NCBI GenBank assembly: GCA_035326705.1
Contig: DAOLES010000009.1
Span: forward strand, 39,786 to 66,506
Direction of reading: 5' to 3'
Length of the DNA stretch: 26,721 nt
From: Oligoflexia bacterium
Lineage (GTDB): Bacteria > Bdellovibrionota_G > JALEGL01
Shown: one piece after another, positions 23,664 through 26,721 of the stretch
How positions within the stretch are numbered: position 1 is the stretch's first letter
Layout of the letters: the number at the start of each line of letters is the position of its first letter
Notes under the pieces: generated by a model
Told to the model about the DNA's origin: nothing
Database searches by the model: none
Seen by the model: only the letters and a program-made list of their open reading frames with translations
Translations under genes and position numbers: made by a program

Positions 23664-24884
23664 ATGAAAGAAGCATTAGAATTACTATCACGCGGCACAG
23701 TTGAAATTTTACCCAAAGACGGCTTAGAGAAAAAACTAAACTTGGCCAAAAAAGAAAATAGACCGTTACGGGTCAAAGCAGGTTTTGATCCCACAGCGCC
23801 GGATATTCATTTAGGTCATACGGTATTATTGCAAAAGATGCGGCAGTTTCAGCAGCTGGGGCATGAGGTTGTTTTTTTAATTGGTGATTTTACAGCACGT
23901 ATTGGCGATCCAACGGGGCGTTCAAAGCTTAGACCTGCATTGTCAGAGCAAGATATTCAAGACAATTCTAAAACCTATAAAGAGCAGGTCTTTAAAGTTT
24001 TAGATGCAGATAAAACTAAAATAAAATTCAATAGTGAATGGCTTGATGAGCTTAGTGCAGCTCAGTTGATAGAAATTACCACGCATTATTCTGTAGCTCG
24101 TATGTTGGAAAGAGATGATTTTGCCAAGCGCTTTAAAGCAGAGCAATCTATTTCTATACGAGAGTTTATGTATCCCTTGTTGCAAGGTTATGATTCAGTG
24201 GCCTTAAAAGCTGATATAGAATTGGGGGGCAACGATCAAAAATTCAATTTATTGATGGGTCGAGAATTGCAAAAAGTTTATGACCAAGATCCACAGGTTA
24301 TTATGACGGTTCCTTTGTTGGAAGGTACTGATGGTGTGCAAAAAATGTCTAAATCCTATGATAACTACATTGGGGTAAATGAGAATCCAAAAGATATGTT
24401 TGGCAAGCTGATGAGCATCTCAGATGAGCTGATGTTTAGATATTATGAATTGTTATCTGATATCGGTACGTCAGATCTTGAAAAGTTAAAGAAAGATATT
24501 CAAAATTCAAAAGTGCACCCCAAACAAGCAAAAATCAATTTTGCTAAAGAAGTGCTTGCTCGTTTTTATAGTAAAGAACAAGCTGAGCAGGAGGCAGTTA
24601 ACTTTGATAACCAATTTAAACAAGGGGATATACCAGACGATATTCCTAGTATTGTTATATCAGAGCATAAAGGTAAAGCTCTTGCAGATATTCTATGTTT
24701 GGCAAATATTGTTGCATCAAAATCAGAAGCTCGGCGTTTGAGTCAACAAAATGCGGTTAAACTGATAGAAGCGGGAAAAAATATAAATGAAGCTAAAATT
24801 TTAAGTGATGCTAATGCATCGCCAGATTTAAATGCTGGCGATGTCATTAAGGTAGGTAAAAGAAAGTGGCTTAAATTAAATTAA
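23664..24884 (+). CDS. tyrS: Tyrosyl-tRNA synthetase
   Basis: Class Ic aminoacyl-tRNA synthetase that charges tRNA-Tyr. The 406-residue protein has the HIGH-type motif HLGH (49-52) in FDPTAPDIHLGHTVLL, the tyrosine/ATP-site segment GDFTARIGDPTGRS (74-87), QGYDSVALKADIELGGNDQKFN (174-195), and KMSKS (227-231). A C-terminal S4 RNA-binding domain (about 340-405) ends in DVIKVGKRKWLKL. This is the TyrRS form common in Proteobacteria and intact throughout. The start ATG 23664 is preceded by CAGGG. The 284-bp upstream spacer holds TATAAT hexamers near 23421 and 23597 but no T-box that I can recognise. It converges on the next gene with only 4 nt between stops. Confidence 0.97.
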   Translation: MKEALELLSRGTVEILPKDGLEKKLNLAKKENRPLRVKAGFDPTAPDIHLGHTVLLQKMRQFQQLGHEVVFLIGDFTARIGDPTGRSKLRPALSEQDIQDNSKTYKEQVFKVLDADKTKIKFNSEWLDELSAAQLIEITTHYSVARMLERDDFAKRFKAEQSISIREFMYPLLQGYDSVALKADIELGGNDQKFNLLMGRELQKVYDQDPQVIMTVPLLEGTDGVQKMSKSYDNYIGVNENPKDMFGKLMSISDELMFRYYELLSDIGTSDLEKLKKDIQNSKVHPKQAKINFAKEVLARFYSKEQAEQEAVNFDNQFKQGDIPDDIPSIVISEHKGKALADILCLANIVASKSEARRLSQQNAVKLIEAGKNINEAKILSDANASPDLNAGDVIKVGKRKWLKLN

Positions 24885-24888
24885 GCTT

Positions 24889-25359
24889 TTAGTGACCTCT
24901 GCCACTGGGTCTACATTCGCGGCTGTCATCAACCCCACGGCAAGGTTCTTCCCAGGTTCTTATTGTTTGCGTAGGGTCGTCAGAAGGATTATTTTGTTGA
25001 TATGCATCTCTTGGAACGCCTTTGTAACATTCGCTTCCTTGACACACCACAATTTCTTCTCCACGAATCATTCTAACAAATAATATATCATCATTATTTT
25101 GCTTGTTGTCTGCAACTCGGTATCTTGTAAAAACATAATTTTGCGTAGAGTAGTTTTGATCTTTGTAGTGAATAATAACATGTTCACCACGAACAAACTT
25201 AGTAACAGCATTCTGATCAATGAAATCATTAGCATCATAAGTAGAGCTTTGCTGTTCTGCAGATAAGTTTTGGTTGTTAATGATTTCACCGCATCTGCCT
25301 CGAGATTGAGCAAAGCCAGTGCTGGCAAAAGCAAGTAGTAATAATAAATAAAAACGCAT
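24889..25359 (-). CDS. Small secreted Cys-containing protein of unknown function
   Basis: Not recognised. The 156-residue product has a signal peptide (MRFYLLLLLAFASTGFAQ). The mature part has five Cys (GRCGEI, VVCQGSECYKG, EPCRGVDDSRECRPSG), of which the C-x5-C and C-x8-C pairs at the end look like disulfides. The middle is rich in beta-forming residues (HVIIHYKDQNYSTQNYVFTRYRV), and the C-terminus is polar. AGGGGG lies 7 nt before the ATG at 25359, a good ribosome binding site. It is divergent from argR, and the two ARG boxes lie 46-85 bp upstream of its start, so ArgR may affect it. That is inference only. Confidence 0.78.
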   Translation of the reverse strand: MRFYLLLLLAFASTGFAQSRGRCGEIINNQNLSAEQQSSTYDANDFIDQNAVTKFVRGEHVIIHYKDQNYSTQNYVFTRYRVADNKQNNDDILFVRMIRGEEIVVCQGSECYKGVPRDAYQQNNPSDDPTQTIRTWEEPCRGVDDSRECRPSGRGH

Positions 25360-25404
25360 GGAGTACCCCCTGGTTAAAATGTTGTTTTAAACTGAGATGG
25401 TTTT

Positions 25405-25444
25405 AATGAATAAATATCCAACTGTCAATGAATATTTATTCATT
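25405..25444. promoter_or_regulatory. Two tandem ARG boxes (ArgR operator)
   Basis: AATGAATATTTATTCATT at 25427-25444 matches the ArgR half-site consensus WNTGAATWWWWATTCANW at every position. A second, slightly degraded copy (AATGAATAAATATCCAAC) lies at 25405-25422 with a 4-bp gap, close to the two-box, about 21-bp spacing of E. coli operators. The pair sits between the divergent secreted-protein gene and argR and overlaps no real coding sequence if argR starts at 25505. Confidence 0.85.
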
Positions 25445-25504
25445 CGATTTGCACTTAAAAATCTTCATGATTTAAGGTCAATAAGGTACAAGCATTGGGA
25501 GCCC

Positions 25505-25942
25505 ATGAATAAAGAAAAAAGACAGTCTATCCTTGTTGAGTTGATTAAAAAGCAGCGTTTGTCATCGCATGAAGAGCTTATTGTTGCTTTAAAAAAACGC
25601 GGAGTCATGGCTGGACAAGCAACCATTAGTAGAGATATGCGCGAGCTAAGCATTGTAAAAAAAAGTAATATTTACTGCATTGAAAACGATCCAAGCAGTG
25701 TTGAAGCGTCTTGGGAGCGGGTGTTTAAAGAAAGAATTCATTATATAGAGCAAGCAGGTCCTCACCTGTTGGTGGTAAGAGGTATTTTAGGGAGTGCGCC
25801 TATTATATCGGTAGAAATAGAAGCAATGAATTGGCCAGAAATTGTGGGTGTGATTGCAGGAGATGACACTTTGTTTTTTGCATTTAAAAAAGAAAAAGAC
25901 TTGCAAAAAATAAAACAGCGCTTTATAAGCTTACTTCGTTAA
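25505..25942 (+). CDS. argR: Arginine repressor ArgR
   Basis: A 145-residue arginine-responsive transcription factor, about the usual 150-residue size. The N-terminal winged helix contains RQSILVELIKKQRLSSHEELIVALKKRG and the recognition helix GQATISRDMRELSIVK. The C-terminal oligomerisation/arginine-binding domain has GSAPIISVEIEAMNWPEIVGVIAGDDTLFF, with the conserved IAGDDT. The frame is open upstream to 25397, but I place the start at ATG 25505, preceded by GGGAG. The longer start would put the ARG boxes inside the gene and add an atypical tail. The boxes lie about 60-100 bp upstream, implying autoregulation. No arg biosynthetic genes lie in the window. Confidence 0.95.
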   Translation: MNKEKRQSILVELIKKQRLSSHEELIVALKKRGVMAGQATISRDMRELSIVKKSNIYCIENDPSSVEASWERVFKERIHYIEQAGPHLLVVRGILGSAPIISVEIEAMNWPEIVGVIAGDDTLFFAFKKEKDLQKIKQRFISLLR

Positions 25943-26021
25943 GAAAAAAACAGTTTTTTAAGTTAATAAAAACAACAACTTAAAAAAACATACTATAAAA
26001 ACAAAAAAGTTATTTTTTTGT

Positions 26022-26050
26022 TTGACAGAGAAAAGTCACATCTGTATACC
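26022..26050 (+). promoter_or_regulatory. rRNA promoter P1
   Basis: Consensus TTGACA (26022-26027), 17-bp spacer, TATACC (26045-26050), then TGTCC. The upstream sequence is a run of A and T tracts (25960-26020) that looks like an UP element. The copy at 26130 is nearly identical. Confidence 0.88.
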
Positions 26051-26129
26051 TGTCCAACCTTAACGGAATCGTTCAGAACAAAAAGCAAATGCTTAGTTAA
26101 ACGATGCAAACAAAAAAGTTATTTTTTGT

Positions 26130-26158
26130 TTGACAGTGAAGAATCAAATCTATATAAC
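26130..26158 (+). promoter_or_regulatory. rRNA promoter P2
   Basis: Consensus TTGACA (26130-26135), 17-bp spacer, TATAAC (26153-26158), then TGTCC. The block from about 26109 to 26163 repeats 26000-26055 with few changes, including the A/T-rich UP-like stretch, so P1 and P2 look like a tandem duplication 108 bp apart. Confidence 0.88.
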
Positions 26159-26192
26159 TGTCCGACTAACAACAAACCAAAAGTGTTTGTCA

Positions 26193-26205
26193 GGTCTTTG
26201 AAAAC
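26193..26205 (+). promoter_or_regulatory. Probable boxA-like antitermination element of the rRNA leader
   Basis: GGTCTTTGAAAAC lies about 35 nt past the P2 -10 box and resembles the boxA class (TGCTCTTTAACA and relatives) that recruits Nus factors in rRNA leaders. The match is partial. Confidence 0.4.
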
Positions 26206-26267
26206 TGAATACAGCCAAAAATATACAAACCATATTTTTGTGTGGAACTTACGTTCAATTTTAAAAA

Positions 26268-26286
26268 GCTTAAGCTAGACTTAAGC
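26268..26286 (+). other. Short hairpin in the 16S leader
   Basis: GCTTAAG (26268-26274) and CTTAAGC (26280-26286) pair around a 5-nt loop. Just downstream GAGAAC and GTTCTC can also pair. These may be part of the pre-16S processing or antitermination structure. The leader from 26057 to 26342 contains no other feature I can support. Confidence 0.45.
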
Positions 26287-26342
26287 AAACAGTAAAACGA
26301 GAACAAATACAAAACAATTACGTTAGTATCGTTCTCAGGATT

Positions 26343-26721
<379 letters not shown>

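Noticed and set aside
25397..25504. Longer N-terminus for ArgR
   Set aside because: It would put both ARG boxes inside the gene and add residues not found in ArgR; GGGAG/ATG at 25505 fits better.
26018..26278. 86-codon plus-strand open frame ahead of 16S
   Set aside because: It lies across both rRNA promoters and the leader. The repeat in its protein comes from the duplicated promoter, and it has no ribosome binding site.

Overview
The window is AT-rich chromosomal DNA from a Gram-negative bacterium. It ends inside the 5' part of a 16S rRNA gene, from about 26343 to the window end. Many products carry a signal peptide or lipobox. Other envelope genes encode a DsbA-type lipoprotein, PilZ, MarC and CNNM/CorC-type membrane proteins, and a class III prepilin. 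The partial 16S sequence and the gene repertoire fit a deltaproteobacterium-like lineage in the broad sense (for example Bdellovibrionota or relatives). That placement is an inference; no search was run. I see no transposase, integrase, phage gene, CRISPR array or tRNA, so this looks like core chromosome.

Layout. 1-2.6 kb: a thrombospondin-3/fibronectin-like lipoprotein converges on a prepilin-like protein with a long Asp/Gly-rich insert. A 520-bp spacer upstream of the prepilin has strong RNA-folding potential. 2.6-6.6 kb: a membrane protein and MarC on the minus strand, then ttcA overlapping a Cys/Met-metabolism PLP enzyme, then a small His/Arg/Tyr-rich secreted protein. 6.6-9.3 kb: a minus-strand cluster of a PepSY-like secreted protein, an OmpR/PhoP-type response regulator, a histidine kinase and a DoxX-like protein. 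9.5-11.4 kb: two divergent lipoproteins. 11.4-14.5 kb: an EamA transporter and a uridine phosphorylase-like enzyme, diverging from a START-like secreted protein, then a tiny secreted protein and a PilZ protein. 14.6-19.5 kb: two paralogous DUF21/CBS proteins overlapping by 4 nt, then lon upstream on the same strand behind its own terminator. 19.7-23.4 kb: two uncharacterised secreted proteins, a SurA-like/DsbA fusion lipoprotein and a membrane-anchored five-EF-hand protein. 23.7-26 kb: tyrS, a small secreted protein, and argR preceded by two ARG boxes. 26.0-26.7 kb: tandem duplicated rRNA promoters, leader and 16S.

How the genes work together. The clearest functional units are four. (1) The PepSY-like/RR/HK operon is probably an envelope-sensing two-component system. 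(2) ttcA and the PLP sulfur enzyme overlap, suggesting sulfur supply coupled to tRNA thiolation. (3) argR appears autoregulated. (4) The rRNA operon has two near-identical promoters. The items most worth a second look are the structured RNA candidate at 2253-2440, the 11-bp-period direct repeats at 9396 and 10837, the acidic insertion in the prepilin, and the ARG-box pair, which also fixes the argR start.
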